Shown piece by piece: positions 29,579-37,168 of a stretch of 39,183 nucleotides of DNA; position 1 is the first letter of the stretch; every line of letters begins with the position of its first letter. Made by a program: the position numbers and the translations under genes. Under the pieces are notes generated by a model, which saw nothing but the letters and a program-made list of their open reading frames with translations, made no database searches and was not told the DNA's origin. Origin of the DNA: DAISLF01 sp964517345. Its GTDB lineage: Bacteria > Patescibacteriota > Gracilibacteria > Peribacterales > Peribacteraceae. The stretch is from positions 1 through 39,183 of the forward strand of contig CAZFBZ010000004.1 of NCBI GenBank assembly GCA_964517345.1, read 5' to 3'.

Positions 29579-32500
29579 ATGGCTCCCACGGAAACACTGA
29601 ACGCCGATCTGCGCCTCCTGCTGGAGGAAGACCCGGTCGCAGCCGCCCTGCAGGTTCCCAGCCTCGCGCCGGAGGTGCGCGCCACGCTGGACGGCAAAGG
29701 CCGCAGGCAGGAACTGCCGCGCCCGATGGACATGTTGCTGGCAGACGTGCGGCGGCTGGTGGGCCGGCATATTTCGCTGACCGCGCTGCTCCAGTCCACC
29801 GCCGAAACACAGCAGCAGGGCCCGGAGTGCCCCCGGGAAGTGGTTCCGCGGATCCAGGGGATGCTCGCGGATAACCGCCGGGAGCTCATGGCGGTGATAA
29901 AGCGCTTCGGTGCACCGCTGGAGACGGGTTCGCGGCAGCGGCGAGAGTTCCTGCACGTGCCGACCCTGGGCAATGCGCACGATGAACGCGAGCTCGTGGA
30001 CACGACATACGCGAATTTCGCCCTGCTCCGTCAGCGCGACCGCGAGCTGCGCGCCAGCTCGTCGGAAACCGCCGACGCCCTCCGGACCTTTGCTGCTGCG
30101 CAGCGGCTGGACAATCTGCCCGGCATGGGACAGATCATGACTGATCTCACGTTCCAGCATCCCGAAACGGAGAGCCGCCAGACGCGCCTGAACCGCCAGA
30201 TGCGCGTGTGCTGGAATGACGCGGGAGTGCGCATCGCCTGGGAGCGCATGCAACACATGAAATGGATACGTGATCTGGATCAGGGGCATCGGGTGCTGGA
30301 ATCCGGATGGTCGATCCACCTGCTCAATCGCATGTACGAGGAATGGAAGAAGAATCGCGGCCGCAAGAGCGCGGGCATCGCGCTCATCGGCCCCGCCGGC
30401 TTCGGCAAGACAGAGCTGCTTATGTACTTCTACCGTGAATTGTTGGGTATCGAGCCCCTCGTCGCCGCCGTGGACCGGTCTATGGGTTCCTTCACGCTCA
30501 TCGCGCGCCCGGTGCTCGGCGACGAGGAACAGCCCGCGGAACCGCTGATCGCGTACATCCGGGACATGACACATCCCCAGCTCGTGCAGTTCGTCCAGAC
30601 ACATCGGGAGCTCTGTGCGTCCATCGGCGTCACCCCGGATCAGATCCTGCGGGCCAACTACACCCGGCGCATCGCCACGGCCAAGGAAGCCATCGTCGGG
30701 GCACTGCACTCGCATCGGCAGAAAGAGCTTGCGACGGCCCTCACGACGCTGCAGGCCGGGCAGGGGCTGCAGGGCAGCCGCGGCTATCATCATCACATCG
30801 TCTTGCAGGCCCTCTACCGCAACGGCCGGGGCTGCGCGCTGCTTGTCGACGAGTTCTTTGCCCTCTCCGACTTCAACGCGTTCCACTACCTGCTGGAGAA
30901 CGCGATTCCCGCCACCGATGAGGAGGCCGGCCCCACGCCGCCCACGGAATGGACGGGCAAACCGGTAAGAGGCTGGTGGTTCGAGCCGATTACCACCCGG
31001 TGGTACCGCGTCGGACCGGACTTCAGCTTCAACATCACGGGCAACGTGGGCACGGAGCGCAACCAGCTGCTCACAAACCCTGTGGCCAGCCGCTTCGGGA
31101 CCGCTCTCATCACTGTCCCGACACCGGAGTACGACACCGAGCGCATGTTCGACGATCTCGCCCGGTCGGTCGTCTGCCCGCGCCTATGCGACAAGGAGAC
31201 CGGTCAGTTCCAGCTGGATGATGCCGTCGCGTACCGCCTCCACTTTCTCATCACCAAAGTCATCCCCCACATCCTCGCCGACCTCGATCGCCGGTCGCGC
31301 GTGGGAGGACAGATGAATATTCCGCCGATCTCCATCCGCACTCTGGAAGATCTCGCGCTGCTGATACGCCCCACCGAACGCGGCCGCTCGCCGGTGGACC
31401 TGTACGAAGCCGTCTGGCGCACGCTGATCCAGCCGTTCGCCACGACGCAGTACATGCAATCGCTGGAAGTGATCGTGGCCTGGCTACTCATGGCCGGCTT
31501 CCTTCCAAGCAAGGATTCATCGACAGACGTGCGCGGCGGCGAACGCCGTGCAGCGAATTTTGAGGAGCGCCTGCAACGCATTTTCCCGGAGGGGAACCTC
31601 CGCCGCGTCCAGCAGATGAAAGACCAGCTCTCCACCACCGGCGGCACCCAAGCCCAGACGACCAGCGGGGCCGACGTAGAGGACGTGCAGTTCCGGGAGG
31701 CGGTCTACACGACCTCCGACAAGATCTACGAAGGAAAGTGCGCCGTCTGCAACGTGGGGCACTGTCCGTTCCACGGAGGCGTCTCCAAGGAATACGCGGA
31801 GCGTCTGGAACAAATCGATGACATCGGGCGCATCGGTGTCACGCCCGAGATTCTCGACCACCTCGCCAGAGAGCAACAGGTGTCTCTCGGCGAGCAGAAC
31901 TGGGACCGCTTCCTTGCGATCTACCTGAATACCGACGCCGCCCATGCGTTGCGCAGCGTGCCGCCGGCTCTCAACGGGCACCTCGCGGGTCTCGTGGCCG
32001 AGTGCGGCGAGCATCCGGAGCGCGCGGCCGAGATCGTTCCGTTGCTCCAGGGCTGCATTGATCGCGGCCTGCTCGCTTCGGGCGCGTGCAATGCGGCCTG
32101 GCAGACTGCAGTCACGACTCATTGGACGCAGCGCCTCGCTGCGGCCTGCACAGAACTCCGGAATCTGGGCACTATCGTCAATGCCGGCACAACGCGGGAG
32201 ACCGAGCGGCTGATGACCAACGAGATTCTTCCTGGCACGCAAGTGATCGCCTGCCTTCAGGCGATGGATGGCGAACACCGCCTGGAACCCGACCTATCGG
32301 AAGATCTGGCAAACGTCGTACTGCCCCGGGGGAATGCGGCCGTGCTTGCCGGACTCCACCGGCTGCGCACGAACAACGACAGGCTGCGCGGACAGGTGAT
32401 CGCGGCGGTCCCCGCGCAACGCGGAACGCTGGCGCGTGAACTGGCCGTCGCCCGAGACGCGCTCGCCGGCTCGCAGCGCGACAACGGCCCCCGCCAGCGC

Positions 32501-32809
32501 GCGGAAGGTCCGTTGCCGGACGGACTCTCCCCCCTCGAGCGCATCTACGGCCCTCTCTCTCGCGCGCTCGCGGTCGCCCGGGATCTGGTAACTCTCGGCG
32601 CCGTTGAAGGCGACGAGCTGGATGAATTGACAGGATTCGCACGCGGCCTCATCCGCGATGGATTCGCGGAGAACGCCCCGCAGGCGGTACTGCCGTATGT
32701 GCGGACGCTCGCGGCAGTCGCCGATCTGCAGAACACCCGCCTCAGCGAGGCTCTGGCCTATTTCACGCGCCCGGTGCAGGTCCCCCTCCCGCCCGCCCGC
32801 AAATTCTGA
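29579..32809 (+). CDS. MoxR/CobS-like AAA+ ATPase, large, with Cys/His cluster
   Basis: The 1076-aa product has Walker A GPAGFGKTE (271-279, Lys277) and Walker B ALLVDEFFAL (Asp424, Glu425). A long loop follows Walker B, as in MoxR-type proteins, then the sensor-1-like FNITGNVGTERNQLL and an arginine-finger segment ASRFGTALITVP. The first approximately 250 residues are an unknown helical domain. After the AAA+ core comes CAVCNVGHCPFH (Cys721, 724, 729, His732), a probable zinc-binding site, then about 340 residues of helical sequence. I chose the ATG at 29579, 31 nt after the RT stop and behind a C/T-rich leader. An in-frame upstream ATG at 29453 lies inside the RT gene. MoxR-family ATPases usually work with VWA proteins, and one follows 6 nt later. 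Confidence 0.9.
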   Translation: MAPTETLNADLRLLLEEDPVAAALQVPSLAPEVRATLDGKGRRQELPRPMDMLLADVRRLVGRHISLTALLQSTAETQQQGPECPREVVPRIQGMLADNRRELMAVIKRFGAPLETGSRQRREFLHVPTLGNAHDERELVDTTYANFALLRQRDRELRASSSETADALRTFAAAQRLDNLPGMGQIMTDLTFQHPETESRQTRLNRQMRVCWNDAGVRIAWERMQHMKWIRDLDQGHRVLESGWSIHLLNRMYEEWKKNRGRKSAGIALIGPAGFGKTELLMYFYRELLGIEPLVAAVDRSMGSFTLIARPVLGDEEQPAEPLIAYIRDMTHPQLVQFVQTHRELCASIGVTPDQILRANYTRRIATAKEAIVGALHSHRQKELATALTTLQAGQGLQGSRGYHHHIVLQALYRNGRGCALLVDEFFALSDFNAFHYLLENAIPATDEEAGPTPPTEWTGKPVRGWWFEPITTRWYRVGPDFSFNITGNVGTERNQLLTNPVASRFGTALITVPTPEYDTERMFDDLARSVVCPRLCDKETGQFQLDDAVAYRLHFLITKVIPHILADLDRRSRVGGQMNIPPISIRTLEDLALLIRPTERGRSPVDLYEAVWRTLIQPFATTQYMQSLEVIVAWLLMAGFLPSKDSSTDVRGGERRAANFEERLQRIFPEGNLRRVQQMKDQLSTTGGTQAQTTSGADVEDVQFREAVYTTSDKIYEGKCAVCNVGHCPFHGGVSKEYAERLEQIDDIGRIGVTPEILDHLAREQQVSLGEQNWDRFLAIYLNTDAAHALRSVPPALNGHLAGLVAECGEHPERAAEIVPLLQGCIDRGLLASGACNAAWQTAVTTHWTQRLAAACTELRNLGTIVNAGTTRETERLMTNEILPGTQVIACLQAMDGEHRLEPDLSEDLANVVLPRGNAAVLAGLHRLRTNNDRLRGQVIAAVPAQRGTLARELAVARDALAGSQRDNGPRQRAEGPLPDGLSPLERIYGPLSRALAVARDLVTLGAVEGDELDELTGFARGLIRDGFAENAPQAVLPYVRTLAAVADLQNTRLSEALAYFTRPVQVPLPPARKF

Positions 32810-32815
32810 CCACGC

Positions 32816-34816
32816 ATGGACACACCGTCCCACGATCTGCCCGATCTGCCCGATCATCCGGACGACCCGCGCCAGCCGCGGCGCATGGCAGACCTGTTCA
32901 GCCCGTTCCAGGTGGTCTGGCTGGAAGCGGTCTGCGGACACGCGGACTTCGCCCTCCGGCCACATCCCAACGTGCAACCGGGCGAGTCGGGATTCGCCAC
33001 GCTCATCGGCGAGGGTGCCGAGCCCGTTATCTACTACCATCCGACCACTGTCCATACGATGGAGCGCATCCGCGTATGGGCGCTGATGGTGCACGAGCTG
33101 GGGCACCACAACAAACGCGTGGTGGCGTTCCAGAATTCCTGCAACCGCTTTACGCAGTCGTGCATCAATGCACTCCCGCCGGTGCTGGCGCGGCGGCGCA
33201 AGATCGTCCACACCTGCATGAACATCCTGGCGGATATTCTCCTGGAGGATTGTTGCAGCCGCCACGTCCCGACGGACGACACCTACCGCACGGCGCTCCG
33301 GCATAACCGCGCGGTCATGATGCTGGAAGACGCCCCACGCGCGGAGGAGCGCCTCGCCGCCTACGAAGCCTCGGGGCGCAAGACGTTCCCGTGGGACCAG
33401 GAGGAATTGGGGAAGACGCCCCCCTACGCGCAGCTGATGAATCTCTCGCTCATCGCGCCTTTCTACGACCTGCCGCCGCCAGATTGGGTCCATCCCCTGG
33501 TCGCAGGCATGTACGAGCGGTTCAACCGCCTCTTCTCCGAACTGCGAGCCGATGACGGTTTCGCCGCGAAGGGCCATCTGCTGCTGGAGTACGTGCAGAA
33601 GATGCTCCTGCCGCTCATCCGGCTCGCGATGCAGGAGATCAGTGACGGCGACGGTGACGCGCAGTCGCTGCTGGACCAGTACGGCGAGCTCAGCGACAAG
33701 ATCGACAAGGAGTCCGATGAAGCCGACCGCAAGACCGCCCCGGGACGCGAACCGCAACAGAGCGACAAAAAGCAAGACGAGCGTCCGGACGCCGACGAGG
33801 GCGAGCCGCGCGACGCCCGCGCGGAGGAGATCCGCGAGCGCATCGCGCGCGAACGGCGGTCACTGGAAGAACTGCTGGCCCGGGAGGAAGAGCTCCGCCG
33901 GCTGGAGATCGAACAGGGTGCCGGCAGGCTCGGCATCAAGAAACAGACCTACGTGCGGTTCCAGCGGACCTGCGAGGACTACGCCGAACAGCGCCGCCTG
34001 CTGACCGAAACGCTGTCGTACTTCGTTCTCCGGGATCTGGAACGCAAGACTGAATTCCACCGCCGCGGGGGATTCATGGTGGTTCCGGGCCGTGAACTGG
34101 AGACACGCTTCCGCATGGCCGCCGGCGACTTGAACCCGGACACGACCATCAACGAGCGCGACACCCGCTGGCCGCGCCGCGCGCAGCTCGCCTCGCTGGT
34201 CGACGTCTCAGGAAGCATGATCGCCCACCTCGACGGCACGCTGGGGTACTACACGGTGCTCAGTTCGGCCGCCATGCACGTGCAGAACGAACTGCAGATG
34301 AACGCACACAAATACGACATTCCCCCTGGCTGGCCGCCGCCGCTCTCCGCGGAAGTCATCGTGTTCGATGATCTCCCCGAGGTGGTCCTGCCCCTCACGG
34401 AGGACATCACCGAACAGGCGCTGGCGCGCGGATACGAGCATATTCTCGAACGCACGCTGCGGGGCGGCGGCACGAACGACAGTCAGGCACTGCGCTTCAT
34501 GCACGGCCGGCTCCAGCAGGGCGACCCGTACACCATCAAGATCCTCTCCATGCTCACGGACGGTCAGGGCAACAGCGATCGTCTGGCACCGGTCCTCGAC
34601 CAGATCCAGGACGATCCGAGCATCTTCCTCATTGTCACGGCGGTCGGGCCCGAGGGCGAAGCCATCGTGCGCAGCTACGTGAACCGCTTCCGGCCCGCGT
34701 CCGCGTTCCGCGTGCACGCGTCGGCCCATCCGGATGTCCCCAGCGCATTGGCGAACACGACGAATCTCATCCGCGGCTGGGTTGCCGATCACTTCGAGTC
34801 GGAGCCCATCAACTGA
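32816..34816 (+). CDS. VWA-domain protein (CobT-like) with N-terminal HELGHH metallopeptidase motif
   Basis: In the 666-aa product, the N-terminal half contains MVHELGHHNKR (His93, Glu94, His97) and, about 50 residues on, NILADILLEDCC. This is the spacing expected for a gluzincin-like or predicted-protease domain, as in VWA-like metallopeptidase proteins. A charged linker and coiled coil follow (about 275-375; RERIARERRSLEELLAREEE). The C-terminal VWA domain shows a complete MIDAS: DVSGS (Asp463, Ser465, Ser467), GGGTND and MLTDGQ. It starts 6 nt after the AAA+ stop, so the two are surely co-expressed. CobS/CobT, MoxR/VWA and similar pairs remodel or insert metal into a target protein; the target here is unknown. 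Confidence 0.9.
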   Translation: MDTPSHDLPDLPDHPDDPRQPRRMADLFSPFQVVWLEAVCGHADFALRPHPNVQPGESGFATLIGEGAEPVIYYHPTTVHTMERIRVWALMVHELGHHNKRVVAFQNSCNRFTQSCINALPPVLARRRKIVHTCMNILADILLEDCCSRHVPTDDTYRTALRHNRAVMMLEDAPRAEERLAAYEASGRKTFPWDQEELGKTPPYAQLMNLSLIAPFYDLPPPDWVHPLVAGMYERFNRLFSELRADDGFAAKGHLLLEYVQKMLLPLIRLAMQEISDGDGDAQSLLDQYGELSDKIDKESDEADRKTAPGREPQQSDKKQDERPDADEGEPRDARAEEIRERIARERRSLEELLAREEELRRLEIEQGAGRLGIKKQTYVRFQRTCEDYAEQRRLLTETLSYFVLRDLERKTEFHRRGGFMVVPGRELETRFRMAAGDLNPDTTINERDTRWPRRAQLASLVDVSGSMIAHLDGTLGYYTVLSSAAMHVQNELQMNAHKYDIPPGWPPPLSAEVIVFDDLPEVVLPLTEDITEQALARGYEHILERTLRGGGTNDSQALRFMHGRLQQGDPYTIKILSMLTDGQGNSDRLAPVLDQIQDDPSIFLIVTAVGPEGEAIVRSYVNRFRPASAFRVHASAHPDVPSALANTTNLIRGWVADHFESEPIN

Positions 34817-34822
34817 CGTCTC

Positions 34823-36871
34823 TCACCGCGTGCCCAGGTCCACCACATACACGCGCTTTTCGTCGAGGACGTAGAGATGATTCTCGTCGGGATCGACGTA
34901 GAGATCCTGCGGCGTGCCCAGCTGGTCGCCCTCCAGCACGTACTGCTTGAGATAGGACGATTCGCCCGTGGTCCCGCCGTCCGTGGCCACGATCACGCGG
35001 TTTTTCACCGGGTCGAGGAAGTAGAAGTTGCCGTCGGTCGTCTTGTACATGCGCGTCGCGTCCTTGAGGATGCCGTCCGGCGCGTGTCCGATGGCGAACG
35101 GCTGCGTCTCGCCGCGCAGCAGCTTGAGAACGATGCCGCCCTCGCGGAGCACGTAGACGCTGGTATCGATGGCCATGTCGACCGCTCCGGTCAGGTCGCC
35201 GTTCACGTTGTACTGCACAGGCGCGCCGTAGCGGTTGTTGAGGCGCTCGTACTTGTAGATCTGCTTCTGGTCGGGTGCGAGGACGTAGAGGAACCGCAGA
35301 TAGGTCTTGATGGCCTTGCCCGAGACCCAGCCGGCGGGATCCTCGGTCTTCATCGGGACGAGCTGGTTGCTGCTCATCTCGATCACGCTGTTGCCGGTCG
35401 TGAGGAAGACCTCGGTATTGAAGCGCGGGAAGGATGTGCCGTGCAGGATCAGTTCGTCATCTACCACGCGCTTGGGATCGTCGAGCTTGTTGAGCAGCAC
35501 GCGGAAGGCGTCCTGGCGGTCGTAGACGATGAATTCGCCGTCGCCGAGGCCGATCATGCCCTGCGCCGAGACGCCGGCATCCTTGGAACTCATGTTCACG
35601 ACAACACGCGGCGAGACGCGCACGATGTTGTTGAGTTCCTCGCGCTTGCTGCGGATGCGGTCGAGGAGATCCAGCGCCTCCACGCGGAACAGGCCGGATT
35701 CGTTCTCCATGACCTGCTTGGCGCGCTCCTCGGCGCTCTGCAGGATCGTATTGGCAGCGTCGGTGTCACCGGCGAGACGGCGGTTGTCCGCCACACGCAC
35801 CTCTTCGTTGATCTGCTGGACAAGCTCGCTCAGTTCGGCGCGGGTTTTATTGCGCTGGCTGCTGGTGGAAAGACTGACGACAAGCCATACGATGAGAAAG
35901 GCCGACACCGCGCCCGCCAGCAAGAACAGGTGCGCGCGGCGTTTGCGCTCGGGATGCTTGAGATCGGCAAGGAAGGATTCCGCGCGCTCCTGAACGCTTT
36001 TGAGCGTGTCGGTGACACCGGCGAGAGCCGACTGACCCTTGTCTTTGGCCGAGGAACGTTCCTTGGATTTTCCTTTCTTCCAGAACGCGAGCGACGGAAG
36101 TTTCTCGCGCAGGAAATCGCCGACCGGGGCCAGACGCTCCGTGACGGAGCCGAGGGCGGGAAGTGCAGGGAGCGACCAGCGGGAAGTGCGGCGGCCCCCA
36201 CGGCGGGACGGAAGCGGAGCGCGGGCGCGCGGGAGGGCGGCAGGTGCCGCAGCGCGCACACTCTGCGGACCCATAAGAATTGCTGAAAGTGCGGCGGACT
36301 CCCGATCGGACTCGAGCGTGGAAGCGATCTCTTCCAGGAAATCCTCCATCTGCGTGACCTGCGCCAATTGAGCGGGAGTGAAGGCGCGCAGCAGGCGCTG
36401 CGTGGCGAACACGACGACATCGCCGGATTCCAGCGCCCCGCTGCTGATGTGGATGAACGCCGAGACAGGCTTTCCCTTGCTGAACTCGGTGATCTGTGTC
36501 GCAACTCCTCCGCGCACCAGGTATCCCTCGCCACGCCCCGCGTGCGAAACGTGCATGGTCCCGCCCTTATCGACCAGCGCGACGATGGCATGGATCTCGT
36601 CGATCGCCTTGCTGAGCGTCATGCCCTTGAAGAGACCGTTGAGTTCCTTCAACGAACCATCGAGACGGTTCCAGGATTCCCCTTCCGTGGCCAACAGCGA
36701 GTGCTGAACAACGGATGCGCACTCTTCTTCAAATGTCCGCGCCTCCGTGCCCGAGCCCCGGAACTGGAGCAGCAGACACGCCCGCTCGTGAGCTGGCGAT
36801 TCGAAGGACAGAGAGACGAGCACCGTCCCGTTGCTTCGTTTCGTAGAGCCTGTCAGGACCTGGGTGTCCAT
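34823..36871 (-). CDS. PP2C-like domain, one membrane helix, propeller-like C-terminus
   Basis: The 682-aa protein begins with a PP2C/SpoIIE-like phosphatase fold (about 1-200): LSKAIDEIHAIVALVDKGGTMHVSHAGRGEGYLVRGG and SGDVVVFATQRLL. The N-terminal metal-binding DG...G motif is not obvious, so it may be a degenerate or binding-only domain. A basic Pro/Arg/Ser linker is followed by one transmembrane helix (about 322-342, LFLLAGAVSAFLIVWLVVSL). A coiled coil (about 350-420) precedes a beta-propeller-like region (about 425-682) with repeats such as GNFYFLDPVKNRVIVAT and YVDPDENHLYVLDEKRVYVVD. It is probably an envelope sensor. A TAGCCT box lies 10 nt before the ATG. It is convergent with the VWA gene, 6 nt apart. 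Confidence 0.8.
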   Translation of the reverse strand: MDTQVLTGSTKRSNGTVLVSLSFESPAHERACLLLQFRGSGTEARTFEEECASVVQHSLLATEGESWNRLDGSLKELNGLFKGMTLSKAIDEIHAIVALVDKGGTMHVSHAGRGEGYLVRGGVATQITEFSKGKPVSAFIHISSGALESGDVVVFATQRLLRAFTPAQLAQVTQMEDFLEEIASTLESDRESAALSAILMGPQSVRAAAPAALPRARAPLPSRRGGRRTSRWSLPALPALGSVTERLAPVGDFLREKLPSLAFWKKGKSKERSSAKDKGQSALAGVTDTLKSVQERAESFLADLKHPERKRRAHLFLLAGAVSAFLIVWLVVSLSTSSQRNKTRAELSELVQQINEEVRVADNRRLAGDTDAANTILQSAEERAKQVMENESGLFRVEALDLLDRIRSKREELNNIVRVSPRVVVNMSSKDAGVSAQGMIGLGDGEFIVYDRQDAFRVLLNKLDDPKRVVDDELILHGTSFPRFNTEVFLTTGNSVIEMSSNQLVPMKTEDPAGWVSGKAIKTYLRFLYVLAPDQKQIYKYERLNNRYGAPVQYNVNGDLTGAVDMAIDTSVYVLREGGIVLKLLRGETQPFAIGHAPDGILKDATRMYKTTDGNFYFLDPVKNRVIVATDGGTTGESSYLKQYVLEGDQLGTPQDLYVDPDENHLYVLDEKRVYVVDLGTR

Positions 36872-37067
36872 TCAGGGATGCAGGCTACCTTTCTACGCGG
36901 GGTCGGGCAAGGAGAGGCGCGCATGCGGACGGCGACAAACGCCCCGCGCCAGCATCCTGTGTACCCGCCCGTGCGGCATCCTGGGTGCCGTGCAAACGCA
37001 TAACATGTTTTTCTCACAAAAATTTGTTGAACTGAAGCCAAAAAATAGGTGTCATGACAGGCAGACA
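36872..37067. other. divergent intergenic region
   Basis: This lies between the PP2C-like gene (minus) and RNase J (plus). The left part is GC-rich with short hairpins (for example CGGCA...TGCCG near 36980). The right part is AT-rich and probably holds promoter elements for both genes. Nothing else is recognisable. Confidence 0.4.
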
Positions 37068-37096
37068 TTGCATAATCGCCGCCGGTGGAGTACAGT
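37068..37096 (+). promoter_or_regulatory. promoter of RNase J gene
   Basis: TTGCAT (37068-37073), a 17-nt spacer and TACAGT (37091-37096) give a leader of about 65 nt that is almost entirely pyrimidine. Confidence 0.5.
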
Positions 37097-37168
37097 GTGA
37101 ATGAATTTTGTTCTTTCCGTTCTTTCTCCCGCTCTTTCCTTTTCATTCATTTTTTTCACAGAATCGAC

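Noticed and set aside
27778..30003. 741-aa minus-strand open frame opposite the RT gene
   Set aside because: It is antisense to intact RT motifs and has no domain features.
26646..34816. Diversity-generating retroelement
   Set aside because: No template/variable repeat pair with adenine-specific differences and no C-type lectin target gene. The array differences lie in paired stems and are not adenine-biased.
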